From contig CP099650.1 of the NCBI GenBank assembly GCA_024123915.1, forward strand, positions 2,728,001 through 2,792,000: a DNA stretch of 64,000 nucleotides, written 5' to 3'. The position numbers were made by a program, and so were the translations under genes. Positions 1-9,132 of the stretch are shown here, piece by piece. This stretch comes from Oxalobacteraceae bacterium OTU3CAMAD1 (GTDB lineage: Bacteria; Pseudomonadota; Gammaproteobacteria; Burkholderiales; Burkholderiaceae_D). A model generated the notes under the pieces. It saw only the letters and a list, made by a program, of their open reading frames with translations. It searched no databases and had not been told where the DNA came from. Numbering within the stretch: the first letter of the stretch is position 1; each line of letters starts with the position of its first letter.

Positions 1-156
1 TAAGTTCGTCATTGGGTTGGTCGCGCTCTTTGTCGCATTGTAGCAAACGGCTGTCGGCCGCCGGGCTAACGTTGATGCCAATCAATCCCGCACCAGAAGC
101 GCGCGGTTAGGATGATTCATGCCTGTTACCGCACGTCAATAGACGAAAGGATGATC

Positions 157-675
157 ATGATTCTCTCGAAGATGCAAGCCCTGAATGCCAACGCCGCCGC
201 GCGCCCGACCGACACTGGAGCGCAACAGTATCTCGTGTTCCGGCTCGGCGGCCTGGATTATGCGCTGGACTTCAGCAAGGTGCAGGAACTGCGTCCGCTG
301 AAGGAGCTGGAACGCTTCGCCTCGGACGGCGAGATTATCAGCGGGGTGGCGGTGTCGCGCGGCGTGATCATGCCGATCGTCGACATGCGCATCGCCTTCG
401 GTCCGCGTCCCCCGGCGCACGACCCGCTGACGGATGTGATCATCCTCAAGCTGTCGACCTGCGTGATGGGGATGGTGGTCGATGGCGTGACCGATATCGT
501 TTCGCTGACGCTCGACGAGCTGCTGCCGATACCCGGCGCGGGCGCCGGGACCGCGCCGCCGGTGGATTACCTGCTGGGCCTCGGAGAGGTCGACGGGCGC
601 CGGCTAATCGTGGTCGACATCGACAGGCTGATGTCGATCCGCAAAGTGCCGGTCGGCGCCCGCCAGGCCGCCTGA
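157..675 (+). CDS. CheW-like chemotaxis coupling protein (orphan)
   Basis: A 172-residue CheW-domain protein. CheW proteins link chemoreceptors to the kinase CheA. The body (YLVFRLGGLDYALDFSKVQE, then PIVDMRIAFG and the end motif LIVVDIDRLMS) follows the CheW fold from about residue 25 onward and resembles the cheW at 53588. It is more divergent: the usual INLRG loop reads AVSRG here. I chose ATG 157 because GAAAGG lies 6 bases upstream; in-frame ATGs at 112 and 151 have poorer spacing. It lies alone, convergent with yheS and far from the che operon, so it may serve another receptor array or act as an adaptor in a different pathway. Confidence 0.85.
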   Translation: MILSKMQALNANAAARPTDTGAQQYLVFRLGGLDYALDFSKVQELRPLKELERFASDGEIISGVAVSRGVIMPIVDMRIAFGPRPPAHDPLTDVIILKLSTCVMGMVVDGVTDIVSLTLDELLPIPGAGAGTAPPVDYLLGLGEVDGRRLIVVDIDRLMSIRKVPVGARQAA

Positions 676-697
676 GCGCCCGGGCGGGCGGGCTTGA

Positions 698-2698
698 TCA
701 GGCCAGCGCTTCGAGCTGCTCCTGCAATTCCAGCCATTCCGCTTCCAGCTGGCCCAGATCTTTGGTGAAGAAGCTTTGATCGGCCAGCAGCTGTTTCAGC
801 TTGGCCTTGTTCGCCGCTTCGTAGATCGAAGACTCGCCCAACTTGGCATCCACCTCGGCTTTTTGCGCGCTGCGCTTGGCGATTTGATCGTCCAGGCGCT
901 TGATCTTTTGCTCCAGCGGCTTGCGCAGCGCAGCCAGGCGCTGACGGTCTTCGGCCTGCTGGCGCTTCTGGTCCTTGCTGGCCGCCGGCGCTGCTGCCGC
1001 CGTTGGCGCGGCGACCGGCGAGACCACCGGGAAGTCCGTCTTGTTGGCCTTGCCGGCGGCGGGCAGCACGTCGGTGCCTTTCCCCAGCTTGGTCTTGAAC
1101 AGCCAATCCTTGTAGTCGTCCAAATCGCCGTCGAACGGTTGCAGCTTGCCGTCGGCGACGATGATGAATTCGTCGGTGGTGGCGCGCAGCAGGTGGCGAT
1201 CGTGGGATACCACGACCAGGGTGCCTTCGAACTGCGCCAGCGCTTCGGTCAGCGCCTCGCGGGTTTCCAGATCCAGGTGATTGGTCGGTTCATCGAGCAG
1301 CAGCAGGTTGGGGCGCTGCCACACGATCAGCGCTAGCGCCAGGCGGGCCTTCTCGCCGCCGGAGAACGGCGCGATCGAGCTGGTGACCATGGTGCCCGGG
1401 AAGTTGAAGCCACCCAGGAAGTTGCGCAGTTCCTGTTCGCGCACGGTCGGGGCGATCTTCGCCAGGTGCCACAGCGGCGATTCGTCGTGGCGCAGCATCT
1501 CCACCTGGTGCTGGGCGAAGTAGCCGATGTTCAGACCCTTGCCGATGGTGGCGTCGCCGGTCAGCGGCGCCAGTTCTCCGGCGATGGTCTTGATCAAGGT
1601 CGATTTGCCGGCGCCGTTCACGCCCAGCAGGCCGATACGCTGGCCGATTTGCAGCGAGAACTTGATGTTGTTGACGATGGTCTTGTGCGTGATGTCGCCG
1701 GTCGCTTCGTCTTCGATCTTGTAGCCGGCGTTGACGTCTTCCATCACCAGCAGCGGATTCGGAGCGCTCAGCGGCTCGCGGAACTCGAACGAGAATTCGG
1801 CGGCGGCGCGCAGCGGCGCCAGTTCTTCCATCTTGGCCAGCGCCTTCATTCGGCTCTGCGCCTGGCGGGCCTTGGAGGCCTGCGCCTTGAAGCGGTTGAC
1901 GAACGACTCCAGGTGGGCGCGCTTGCGCTGCTGCTTTTCCAGCGCGCCGGCGGCCAGGATCATCTGCGCCGCGCGCTGACGTTCGAATGACGAGTAGTTG
2001 CCCGAGTAGCGTTTCAGTTTGCGCTCGTCGATGTGCACCACCACGTTGACCACTTCGTCGAGGAAGTCGCGATCGTGGGAGATGATCAGCAGGGTGCCTG
2101 CATAGCGCTTTAGCCAGTCTTCCAGCCAGATGATCGCGTCCAGGTCCAAGTGGTTGGTCGGTTCATCGAGCAGCAGCAGGTCGGAAGGGCACATCAGCGC
2201 CTGCGCCAGATTCAGACGCATGCGCCAGCCGCCGGAGAAGCTGGCCACCGGCTGCTGCATCTGGTCGAGCGTGAAGCCCAGGCCGAGCAGCAGTTGTTCG
2301 CCGCGCGATTGCACGGTGTAGGCGTCGGCGTCTGCCAGCGCGCTGTAGATTTCGCCGATGGCGATACCGTTGTCCGACGATTCGGGCTCCGACTCCAGGC
2401 GTGCCAATTCCGCTTCCAGCTTGCGCAGGGTGACGTCGCCGTCGATGGCGTAATCGAGGGCCGCGCGGTCCAGCGGCGGCGTTTCCTGCGCCACGTAAGC
2501 GACGCGCCATTTGGCCGGGAAGTCGATTTCGCCCTGGTCCGGGTGCAGCTCGCCGCGCATCATCGCGAACAGGCTCGATTTGCCGGCGCCATTGGCGCCG
2601 ATCAGGCCAATCTTGTCGCCCGGGTTCAGTGTGACATCGACTTGTTCCAACAGCGGCTTGGTGCCGCGCATCAGACTTACTTGTATAAAGCGGATCAT
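698..2698 (-). CDS. yheS: ABC-F family ATPase YheS
   Basis: A soluble protein with two ATP-binding cassettes and no membrane segments. ABC-F proteins act on the ribosome. Walker A motifs are GANGAGKS (residues 34-41) and GVNGAGKS in the second half, each followed by an SGG signature and LLLLDEPTNHLD. The linker (residues about 240-310) is rich in Lys, Arg and Gln. The C-terminal tail is a charged coiled coil. The 666-residue length and the start (MIRFIQVSLMRGTKPLLEQV) match E. coli YheS better than Uup or EttA, by recall. It is the last gene of the leftward cluster, 86 bases after prmB, with a hairpin-rich gap between. Confidence 0.93.
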   Translation of the reverse strand: MIRFIQVSLMRGTKPLLEQVDVTLNPGDKIGLIGANGAGKSSLFAMMRGELHPDQGEIDFPAKWRVAYVAQETPPLDRAALDYAIDGDVTLRKLEAELARLESEPESSDNGIAIGEIYSALADADAYTVQSRGEQLLLGLGFTLDQMQQPVASFSGGWRMRLNLAQALMCPSDLLLLDEPTNHLDLDAIIWLEDWLKRYAGTLLIISHDRDFLDEVVNVVVHIDERKLKRYSGNYSSFERQRAAQMILAAGALEKQQRKRAHLESFVNRFKAQASKARQAQSRMKALAKMEELAPLRAAAEFSFEFREPLSAPNPLLVMEDVNAGYKIEDEATGDITHKTIVNNIKFSLQIGQRIGLLGVNGAGKSTLIKTIAGELAPLTGDATIGKGLNIGYFAQHQVEMLRHDESPLWHLAKIAPTVREQELRNFLGGFNFPGTMVTSSIAPFSGGEKARLALALIVWQRPNLLLLDEPTNHLDLETREALTEALAQFEGTLVVVSHDRHLLRATTDEFIIVADGKLQPFDGDLDDYKDWLFKTKLGKGTDVLPAAGKANKTDFPVVSPVAAPTAAAAPAASKDQKRQQAEDRQRLAALRKPLEQKIKRLDDQIAKRSAQKAEVDAKLGESSIYEAANKAKLKQLLADQSFFTKDLGQLEAEWLELQEQLEALA

Positions 2699-2718
2699 CT
2701 TGTTCTTCTACGTTTGAA

Positions 2719-2760
2719 CCCCGGCTAACCGGGGTCGTACCCCGTACGGGGTACGACCCC
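2719..2760. repeat. Two overlapping palindromes between prmB and yheS
   Basis: Positions 2731-2760 are a perfect 30-base palindrome with arms GGGGTCGTACCCC and GGGGTACGACCCC around GTAC. Positions 2719-2734 are a second hairpin, CCCCGG-CTAA-CCGGGG. They share the four bases 2731-2734, so in RNA only one can form fully. It could be a terminator or attenuator ahead of yheS, or a dispersed palindromic repeat. Neither hairpin is followed by a good T tract on the minus strand. Confidence 0.75.
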
Positions 2761-2784
2761 ACGCGGGCGGGGTACGGGTTTGGT

Positions 2785-3672
2785 TTACAGTTTGAGCTGG
2801 TCGGCGGTCAGCAGGAAGACCATGTCGTCGCCGGCGCTGGTGGTGAGCCACGTCAGGCCCAGGTGGCCGAAGGCCGCTTCGGCGAATTCACGTTCGTTGC
2901 CGATTTCGACGATCAGGATGCCATCGTCGGTCAGGCGTTCGGCGGCGCCGGCCACGATCTTGCGCACCAGGTCCATGCCGTCGCTGCCGCCGTCGAGGGC
3001 GATTTGCGGTTCGGCCAGGTATTCCTTCGGCAGCTTGGACATCGAGCCCGAATTGACGTACGGCGGATTGGTGATAATCAGGTCGTACTTCTTATCCGGC
3101 ACATTGGTGTACAGGTCCGACTGGATCAGCGTCAAACGGTCTTCCAGCTTGTAAGTGGCGACGTTTTTCTTCGCCACTTCCAGCGCGTCGGCCGAAATAT
3201 CGACCGCGTCGACTTGGGCGTCGGGGAAGGCGTCGGCCAGCATGATGGCCAGGCAGCCGGAGCCCGTGCACAGTTCCAAGATGTTGGCGATGTTGTCCGG
3301 CTGGTTGACCCACGGCGCGAAGTAGTCGGGGATCAGTTCCGCGATGAAGGAGCGCGGCACGATGGTGCGCTCGTCGACGTAGAAGCTGTAAGTGCCCAGC
3401 CACGCCTCGTTGGTGATGTAGGCGGCCGGCACGCGGTCGACGGTGCGGCGGTCGATCACCGCCAGCACCGACGCGACTTCCTCTGGCAGCAGGCGCGCGT
3501 CCAGGAACGGTTCCAGCTTGTCCAGCGGGAGCTTGAGCGTATGCAGGATCAGGTAGGCCGCTTCGTCGAAGGCCTCGACGCTGCCGTGGCCGAAAAACAG
3601 CTGGGCGGCGTTGAAGCGGGTGACGGCGTAGCGCAACAGGTCGCGCGGCGTGGTGAAAGGAGTCGTGTTCAT
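2785..3672 (-). CDS. prmB: Ribosomal protein uL3 glutamine N5-methyltransferase
   Basis: A SAM-dependent methyltransferase of 295 residues. PrmB methylates a glutamine side chain of ribosomal protein uL3. The SAM-binding motif ELCTGSGC is at residues 133-140 and the catalytic NPPY at 202-205. The N-terminal helical domain has FFGHG and the VPAAYITNEAWLGTYSF stretch typical of PrmB rather than the release-factor enzyme PrmC. It lies 60 bases downstream of dapE in the same leftward cluster. Confidence 0.95.
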   Translation of the reverse strand: MNTTPFTTPRDLLRYAVTRFNAAQLFFGHGSVEAFDEAAYLILHTLKLPLDKLEPFLDARLLPEEVASVLAVIDRRTVDRVPAAYITNEAWLGTYSFYVDERTIVPRSFIAELIPDYFAPWVNQPDNIANILELCTGSGCLAIMLADAFPDAQVDAVDISADALEVAKKNVATYKLEDRLTLIQSDLYTNVPDKKYDLIITNPPYVNSGSMSKLPKEYLAEPQIALDGGSDGMDLVRKIVAGAAERLTDDGILIVEIGNEREFAEAAFGHLGLTWLTTSAGDDMVFLLTADQLKL

Positions 3673-3732
3673 GGTTATCTCGGTATAACGGTAATCGGTT
3701 CGCGCACGCCGCGCGGGCAGCCGGCCGGTGAA

Positions 3733-5239
<1,507 letters not shown>

Positions 5240-5428
5240 GTGCGTGCGGTGTCGGGCGAAAGGCCGACAGAATACCATGGGGCGCAGGAGGAGGGTACGC
5301 GCTGGGGCCATGCGCACGGCACGCTGGTATAACAATTTGATATTGCTACTTATCGAATTGGCATTGGTAGTCCCCTAATCCGCTGCCTACTATGGATCGG
5401 TTGTCGTACAACTACCAGGAGCCGTGGG

Positions 5429-5602
5429 ATGGAATTGCCGAACAAGCCGACCAAAGAACAGATCCGTCAGTATATGAGCGAGCGATTGACGCAACAGTGC
5501 TCGCCGCCGTCGACCGGGGATATCCGCCGGCAGCTTGGTTGGGGTTTGGTGCCGTCCACCGAGGAGGATCGTCCGCCATCGGACCCCAGGCCGCTCCGCT
5601 GA
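5429..5602 (+). CDS. Small hypothetical protein, 57 residues
   Basis: An ORF of 57 codons starting ATG 5429 with AGGAG (5417-5421) 7 bases upstream and ending TGA 5600-5602. The product starts MELPNKPTKEQIRQYM, contains GDIRRQLGWGL and ends in a proline- and charge-rich tail. It has no signal peptide or membrane segment. A possible weak promoter is TTGGTA (5364-5369) and TACTAT (5388-5393), 18 bases apart. It is convergent with the PilT/PilU-type gene. I do not recognise a family. The good ribosome site and ordinary composition make it a likely real gene. Confidence 0.6.
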   Translation: MELPNKPTKEQIRQYMSERLTQQCSPPSTGDIRRQLGWGLVPSTEEDRPPSDPRPLR

Positions 5603-5616
5603 CCGGAGCATCCCGG

Positions 5617-6759
5617 TCAGGTATTGAGCGTGAACTCGGTGAAGGACGCTTCGTCGGGAGGCGTCTTGGCCTCCGGTTCGGCCTTGGCGGCTTTGCTGTC
5701 GGGGCCATTATTCAATAGCCACAGCAGGTTGGTGGCGGAATCGGCGTTGGCCAGCGCCTCCTCCTGGCTGATCGAACCATCCTGCACCAGCTTTAGCAAG
5801 GCCAGTTCGAACGACTGCGAGCCAGGCGACAGGCTTTTCTCCATCGCTTCCTTGATCTGGCCGATGTCGCCTTTTTCGATCAGGTCCGAGATGTAGCGGG
5901 TATTGACCATCACTTCCACCGCCGCCGTGCGCGTGCCGCCGTTGATCGAGCGGACCAGCCGCTGCGAGACGATCGCCTTGACCGTCGAGGACAGGTCCTG
6001 CAGCAGCGCCGCGCGGTTCTCGATCGGGTAGAAACTGATAATACGGTTTAGCGCGTTATAGCTGTTGTTGGCGTGCAGGGTGGCCAGCACCAGGTGGCCC
6101 GACTGCGCGTAGGCCAGCGCCGCCGCCATGGTCTCCTTGTCGCGGATCTCGCCGATCAGGATGCAGTCAGGCGCCTGGCGCATCGAATTGCGCAGCGCCG
6201 TGGCGAAATCCTTGGCGTCGCTGCCGATCTCGCGCTGGTTGACGATCGACTTTTTATTCTTGAACAGGTACTCGATCGGGTCTTCCAGGGTCAGGATGTG
6301 GCCCGAGCGCAGCTCGTTGCGGTAGTCCAGCATCGAGGCGATGGTGGTCGACTTGCCGGAGCCGGTCGAGCCGACCAGCAGCAGCAGGCCGCGCTTTTCC
6401 ATGATCAGGTCCGACAGCACCGGCGGCAGCCCCAGATCGGCCAATACGGGGATCGAGGCGGGGACGAAGCGGAACACGGCGGAGATGGTGCCGCGCTGCT
6501 TGAAGGCGGACAGGCGGAAGCGGCCCAGGTTCGCCACCGACACGCCCATATTGAGCTCATTGGTGGCGGCCAGTTCTTCCATCTGCGCCGGGGAGGCGAT
6601 TTCGGCCAGCATGGACTCGATGTTGCCCGGTTCGAGCTTCTGCTGGTTGATGGGAATGAGGTTGCCGTTGATTTTGATGTGCACCGGCGAATTCACCGCG
6701 AAGAACATGTCCGACGCGTTTTTTTCCTTCATCAGCTGGAACAGGCGATCCATGGCCAT
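5617..6759 (-). CDS. PilT/PilU-type pilus retraction ATPase
   Basis: A 380-residue hexameric ATPase of the GspE/PilT superfamily, which would power retraction of type IV pili at the inner membrane. Walker A GSTGSGKS is at residues 130-137; the Walker B region DCILIGEIRD has Glu204. Asp and His boxes are ILTLEDPIEY and HLVLATLHANN. The C-terminal QDGSISQEEALANADSATN resembles PilU more than PilT. The start ATG 6759 has GGAG 6 bases upstream. It lies between dapD and the ArsC-like gene, far from any other pilus gene in view, so it may be an additional paralogue. Confidence 0.9.
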   Translation of the reverse strand: MAMDRLFQLMKEKNASDMFFAVNSPVHIKINGNLIPINQQKLEPGNIESMLAEIASPAQMEELAATNELNMGVSVANLGRFRLSAFKQRGTISAVFRFVPASIPVLADLGLPPVLSDLIMEKRGLLLLVGSTGSGKSTTIASMLDYRNELRSGHILTLEDPIEYLFKNKKSIVNQREIGSDAKDFATALRNSMRQAPDCILIGEIRDKETMAAALAYAQSGHLVLATLHANNSYNALNRIISFYPIENRAALLQDLSSTVKAIVSQRLVRSINGGTRTAAVEVMVNTRYISDLIEKGDIGQIKEAMEKSLSPGSQSFELALLKLVQDGSISQEEALANADSATNLLWLLNNGPDSKAAKAEPEAKTPPDEASFTEFTLNT

Positions 6760-6775
6760 GATGCGCTCCTTAAAA

Positions 6776-6859
6776 ACGTAGGGCGGATTAGCGTAGCGTA
6801 ATCGGCCATGAGCCGCCGACGGTACTTGACGGATTACGCTACGCTAATCCGCCCTACGT
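6776..6859. repeat. REP-like inverted repeat, copy 1
   Basis: Perfect 28-base arms (6776-6803 and 6832-6859) around a 28-base loop. The outer sequence ACGTAGGGCGGATTA is shared with copies at 19574 and 42222. It sits inside the leftward dapD-to-pilus-ATPase interval, so the transcript would carry a long hairpin there. It encodes no transposase and looks like a REP/MITE-type element. Confidence 0.9.
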
Positions 6860-6887
6860 GGATCAACATTGGACTTGCTGTTACTGG

Positions 6888-7715
6888 TTAGATACCGCGC
6901 AGCAGTTCGTTGATGCCGGTCTTGGCGCGGGTTTTGGCGTCCACGCGCTTGACGATGACGGCGCAGTACAGCGAGTATTTGCCGTCTTCCGATGGCAGGT
7001 TGCCCGAGACGACCACCGAACCGGCCGGCACGCGGCCGTAGGTCACTTCGCCGGTGGCGCGGTCGTAGATCTTGGTCGACTGGCCGATGTACACGCCCAT
7101 CGAGATCACCGAGTTCTCTTCGACGATCACGCCTTCGACGATTTCCGAACGGGCGCCGATGAAGCAGTTGTCTTCGATGATGGTCGGATTGGCTTGCATC
7201 GGTTCCAGCACGCCGCCGATGCCGACGCCGCCGGACAGGTGGACGTTCTTGCCGATTTGCGCGCACGAACCGACGGTGGCCCAGGTGTCGACCATCGCGC
7301 CTTCATCGACGTAGGCGCCGATGTTGACGTAGGAAGGCATCAGCACCACGTTCTTGGCGATGAAGGAGCCGCGGCGCGCGACGGCAGGCGGCACCACGCG
7401 GAAGCCGCCCTTGGCGAAATCTTCAGGCGTGTAGTTGGCGAACTTGGTCGGGACCTTGTCGTAGAACTGCATGGTGCCGTCGGACGGCAGGACCACGTTG
7501 TTCTCAAGGCGGAAGGACAGCAGCACGGCTTTCTTGACCCACTGGTTGACAACCCAGTCGCCGCTGGTTTTTTCGGCCACGCGGATGGTGCCGGCGTCGA
7601 GGCCCGCGATCACGTGCGAGACGGCGTCACGCAGTTCGGCGGCGCCGTTGGCCGGGTTGATATTGGCGCGGTCTTCCCATGCCTGGTCGATGATTTGCTG
7701 GAGTTGTTGGGTCAT
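6888..7715 (-). CDS. dapD: Tetrahydrodipicolinate N-succinyltransferase
   Basis: A 275-residue trimeric acyltransferase. It succinylates tetrahydrodipicolinate with succinyl-CoA, the first step of the succinylase branch of lysine synthesis. The N-terminus ([19 protein letters not shown]) is the helical domain. The middle is a left-handed beta helix with hexapeptide repeats, seen in the run from [16 protein letters not shown] to [14 protein letters not shown] place the start at ATG 7715, where family homology begins; the open frame runs upstream into dapC. The gap to dapC is 22 bases, so the two are probably cotranscribed. Confidence 0.97.
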   Translation of the reverse strand: MTQQLQQIIDQAWEDRANINPANGAAELRDAVSHVIAGLDAGTIRVAEKTSGDWVVNQWVKKAVLLSFRLENNVVLPSDGTMQFYDKVPTKFANYTPEDFAKGGFRVVPPAVARRGSFIAKNVVLMPSYVNIGAYVDEGAMVDTWATVGSCAQIGKNVHLSGGVGIGGVLEPMQANPTIIEDNCFIGARSEIVEGVIVEENSVISMGVYIGQSTKIYDRATGEVTYGRVPAGSVVVSGNLPSEDGKYSLYCAVIVKRVDAKTRAKTGINELLRGI

Positions 7716-7737
7716 GATTTGCTCAATTATGTGGTGA

Positions 7738-8952
7738 TTATTTGTTGATGGACTTGCAGAATTGGACGATGCGCTGGGCGGCTTCCAGACCTTCCTCCGT
7801 CTCGGCGACGAGCGCCATGCGGATGCGGTTGCGGCCCGGATTGGCGCCATGCGCGTCGCGCGCCAGATAGCTGCCCGGCAGTACCGTGACATTATATTCG
7901 GCGTACAGGCGCTGCGCGAATTCGGTGTCCGACAGGCCGGTGCGGCTGACGTCCGCCCACAGGTAGAAGCCGGCGTCCGGCAGTTCCACCGTCAGCACCT
8001 CTTGCAGCAGCGGCGTGATGGCGTTGAATTTCGCGCGGTATTTTTCGCGGTTCTGTTCGACGTGGGTTTCGTCGTTCCAGGCCGCGACCGAGGCAGCTTG
8101 CACGGAAGGGCTCATGGCTCCGCCGTGATAGGTGCGGTACAACAGGAATTTTTTGAGCACCTCGGCGTCGCCGGCCACAAAGCCCGAGCGCATGCCCGGC
8201 ACGTTGGAGCGCTTCGACAGGCTGCTGAACACCACCAGGCGCGCATATGGCTTCTCGACCGTCGACAGGCCCAGCGTGTGGGCCGCTTCCAGCGCGCCCA
8301 AGGGCGCCTGGTCGCCGTGGAAGATCTCGGAGTAGCACTCGTCGGCGGCGATGATGAAGTTATAGCGCTCGGACAGGGCGAACAGGTTCTCCCAGTCGGT
8401 CAGCGTCAGCACGGCGCCGGTCGGATTACCCGGGGAGCACAGGAACAGCAGCGAGACGCGTTCCCAGACCGAGGTCGGGATGCTGTCGTAGTCGCAGCCG
8501 AAATTGCGGGCCGGGTCGGAGTTGACGAAGTAAGGCTCGGCGCCGGCCAGGTAGGCGGCGCCTTCGTAGATCTGGTAAAACGGGTTGGGACATACCACCA
8601 GCGACTTGGCCGCGGGATCGATCACCGTCTGGGCCAGCGCGAACAGCGCCTCGCGCGAGCCGTTCACCGGCAGCACCTGGGTGGCCGGATTGAGCGCCGG
8701 CAGGCCGTAGCGGCGCTCCAGCCAGCCGGCGATGGCGCCACGCAGCGCTTCCGAGCCGACGGTGGTCGGGTAGTTGGCCAGGCCGTCGATGTTGTCGATC
8801 AGCGCCTGCTGGATGAATGCCGGCGTAGGATGTTTGGGTTCGCCCATGCCAAGGCTGATCGCCTTGTGGCTTGGGCTGGCGCTTACCTGCGCAAACAACT
8901 GGCGCAGCTTTTCGAACGGATAGGGTTGCAGCTTTTCGAGATGTGGATTCAC
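7738..8952 (-). CDS. dapC: Succinyldiaminopimelate transaminase
   Basis: A class I/II PLP aminotransferase, 404 residues from GTG 8952. It transaminates N-succinyl-2-amino-6-ketopimelate with glutamate, between the DapD and DapE steps. The N-terminus [19 protein letters not shown] is typical of DapC. Visible PLP-site motifs are [20 protein letters not shown] and [16 protein letters not shown] with the Schiff-base lysine. An in-frame ATG at 9003 would add 17 residues, but a perfect TATAAT touches that codon, which would leave it at or before the transcription start. I therefore prefer GTG 8952. Neither start has a clear Shine-Dalgarno. Confidence 0.92.
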   Translation of the reverse strand: MNPHLEKLQPYPFEKLRQLFAQVSASPSHKAISLGMGEPKHPTPAFIQQALIDNIDGLANYPTTVGSEALRGAIAGWLERRYGLPALNPATQVLPVNGSREALFALAQTVIDPAAKSLVVCPNPFYQIYEGAAYLAGAEPYFVNSDPARNFGCDYDSIPTSVWERVSLLFLCSPGNPTGAVLTLTDWENLFALSERYNFIIAADECYSEIFHGDQAPLGALEAAHTLGLSTVEKPYARLVVFSSLSKRSNVPGMRSGFVAGDAEVLKKFLLYRTYHGGAMSPSVQAASVAAWNDETHVEQNREKYRAKFNAITPLLQEVLTVELPDAGFYLWADVSRTGLSDTEFAQRLYAEYNVTVLPGSYLARDAHGANPGRNRIRMALVAETEEGLEAAQRIVQFCKSINK

Positions 8953-9001
8953 GTGGCGGACCGGATGCGGATCGTTGAAAAAGGAACGGCGTAGGTCAGG
9001 C

Positions 9002-9007
9002 ATTATA
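9002..9007 (-). promoter_or_regulatory. Candidate -10 box for the dapC cluster
   Basis: TATAAT on the minus strand, about 50 bases before the preferred dapC start. The matching -35 region (TGCCCC at 17-base spacing) is poor, so the promoter may need an activator or be weak. It would drive the whole dapC-dapD-to-yheS run. Confidence 0.4.
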
Positions 9008-9081
9008 GCGCCTATGGCGTATAGGGGGCATTCGCCGTCTGGACGCTTTGTCATGAATGCTAAACCGCTAACATGGCGGGA

Positions 9082-9111
9082 TTGATAATCATGCGATACT
9101 CGGCGCATATT
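9082..9111 (+). promoter_or_regulatory. Candidate sigma70 promoter for the DUF4153 gene
   Basis: TTGATA (9082-9087), an 18-base spacer and CATATT (9106-9111). Transcription would start near 9118, just before the AGAGGA ribosome site and ATG 9133. Confidence 0.45.
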
Positions 9112-9132
9112 TGGCAAGTTAGAGGATGAATC

